Shown here: positions 63,819-64,000 of the stretch, one piece after another
Position numbering within the stretch: position 1 is the first letter of the stretch
Layout: each line of letters opens with the position of its first letter
NCBI GenBank assembly: GCA_030433335.1
Contig: JAUILL010000015.1
Coordinates: forward strand, 21,678 to 85,677
Reading direction: 5' to 3'
Source of the DNA: Alphaproteobacteria bacterium
GTDB lineage: Bacteria; Pseudomonadota; Alphaproteobacteria; Rhodobacterales; Rhodobacteraceae
Length of the DNA stretch: 64,000 bases
The notes under the pieces: model-generated
Databases searched by the model: none
The model's input: only the letters and a program-made list of their open reading frames with translations
What the model was told of the DNA's origin: nothing
Program-made: the position numbers and the translations under genes

Positions 63819-64000
63819 AAGAAGCCTCTGATATTTGTTGGAAAAACAGACGATTTAGCACTCAAGCCAACATTTTTTGGTTTTTCTGCATTTTCCCTCA
63901 TTTTGGGGTTGCGACTCTTCGTGGGTATCCGTAGAAGGCCCCTCACCGGCGGCGCTGAGGCGCGGCTGGGACGGACGGGACGGCGGTATCGCTGGCTGGT
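63819..64000. other. Unassigned right-edge segment with composition change
   Basis: About 100 bases of AT-rich sequence (63830-63920) with T runs are followed by very GC-rich sequence to the edge. On the minus strand a frame of about 60 codons stays open from the window edge and ends tail to tail with the 63219 gene. It could be the 3' end of a gene lying mainly beyond the edge, but its composition is low complexity and no domain is recognised. Confidence 0.3.

Overview
The window looks like a chromosomal segment of a marine-type alphaproteobacterium of the Rhodobacteraceae (Roseobacter group). The grounds are the RpoE/ChrR singlet-oxygen pair beside its flavoprotein-DUF1365-MFS-DUF3833-SDR operon, the rsmB-heparinase-purH and rbfA-truB gene neighbourhoods, a 41-residue L36, a VPLPA-CTERM-like protein, uniformly high GC coding sequence, and frequent ATGA/GTGA stop-start overlaps. 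No insertion sequence, prophage, integrase or CRISPR array was seen.

Layout. 1-1.9 kb: 5' part of pnp (minus) with a structured leader. 2.2-2.75 kb: an orphan gene in AT-rich surroundings. 2.8-8.7 kb: the urea ABC transporter urtABCDE (minus). 9.0-14.5 kb: the divergent urease operon ureD-A-(small His-rich membrane protein)-B-(unknown)-C-E-F-G. 14.5-20.4 kb: rpsO, two RTX calcium-binding proteins around a DUF5665/DUF1643 pair, then truB, a DUF2233 gene and rbfA. Read on the minus strand, rbfA-truB-rpsO-pnp is the familiar translation/RNA-decay order, here split by the RTX block and by the whole urea block.

20.5-34.3 kb: mostly housekeeping genes on plus (dapB, rsmB, heparinase II/III-like, purH, lspA, DUF3035 lipoprotein, two M16 proteases, mutL, rmuC, a lytic transglycosylase). 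34.3-40.3 kb: rpoE-chrR (minus) facing the five-gene lipid/flavoprotein operon (plus), with divergent RpoE-type promoters readable between them. 40.3-42.5 kb: DUF3775, a saccharopine dehydrogenase and a histidine phosphatase.

42.5-54.0 kb: a PAS hybrid histidine kinase and its OmpR-type regulator (minus) diverge from a complete branched-chain-type ABC transporter bracketed by two acyl-CoA-ligase-type enzymes (plus). I infer uptake and CoA activation of an unknown carboxylic acid. 54-57.5 kb: rpmJ, tRNA-Val(GAC), an N-formylglutamate amidohydrolase-like gene, dinB and pyrF. 57.6-64 kb: clpB behind a heat-shock type promoter, fasciclin and DUF302 periplasmic proteins, the methionine-sulfoxide repair pair msrPQ, and a surface-sorted protein at the right edge.

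The main leads are the ligase-transporter-kinase island, the two unexplained genes inside the urease operon, the palindrome-rich urtA/ureD intergenic region, the divergent RpoE promoters, and a short dispersed intergenic motif.
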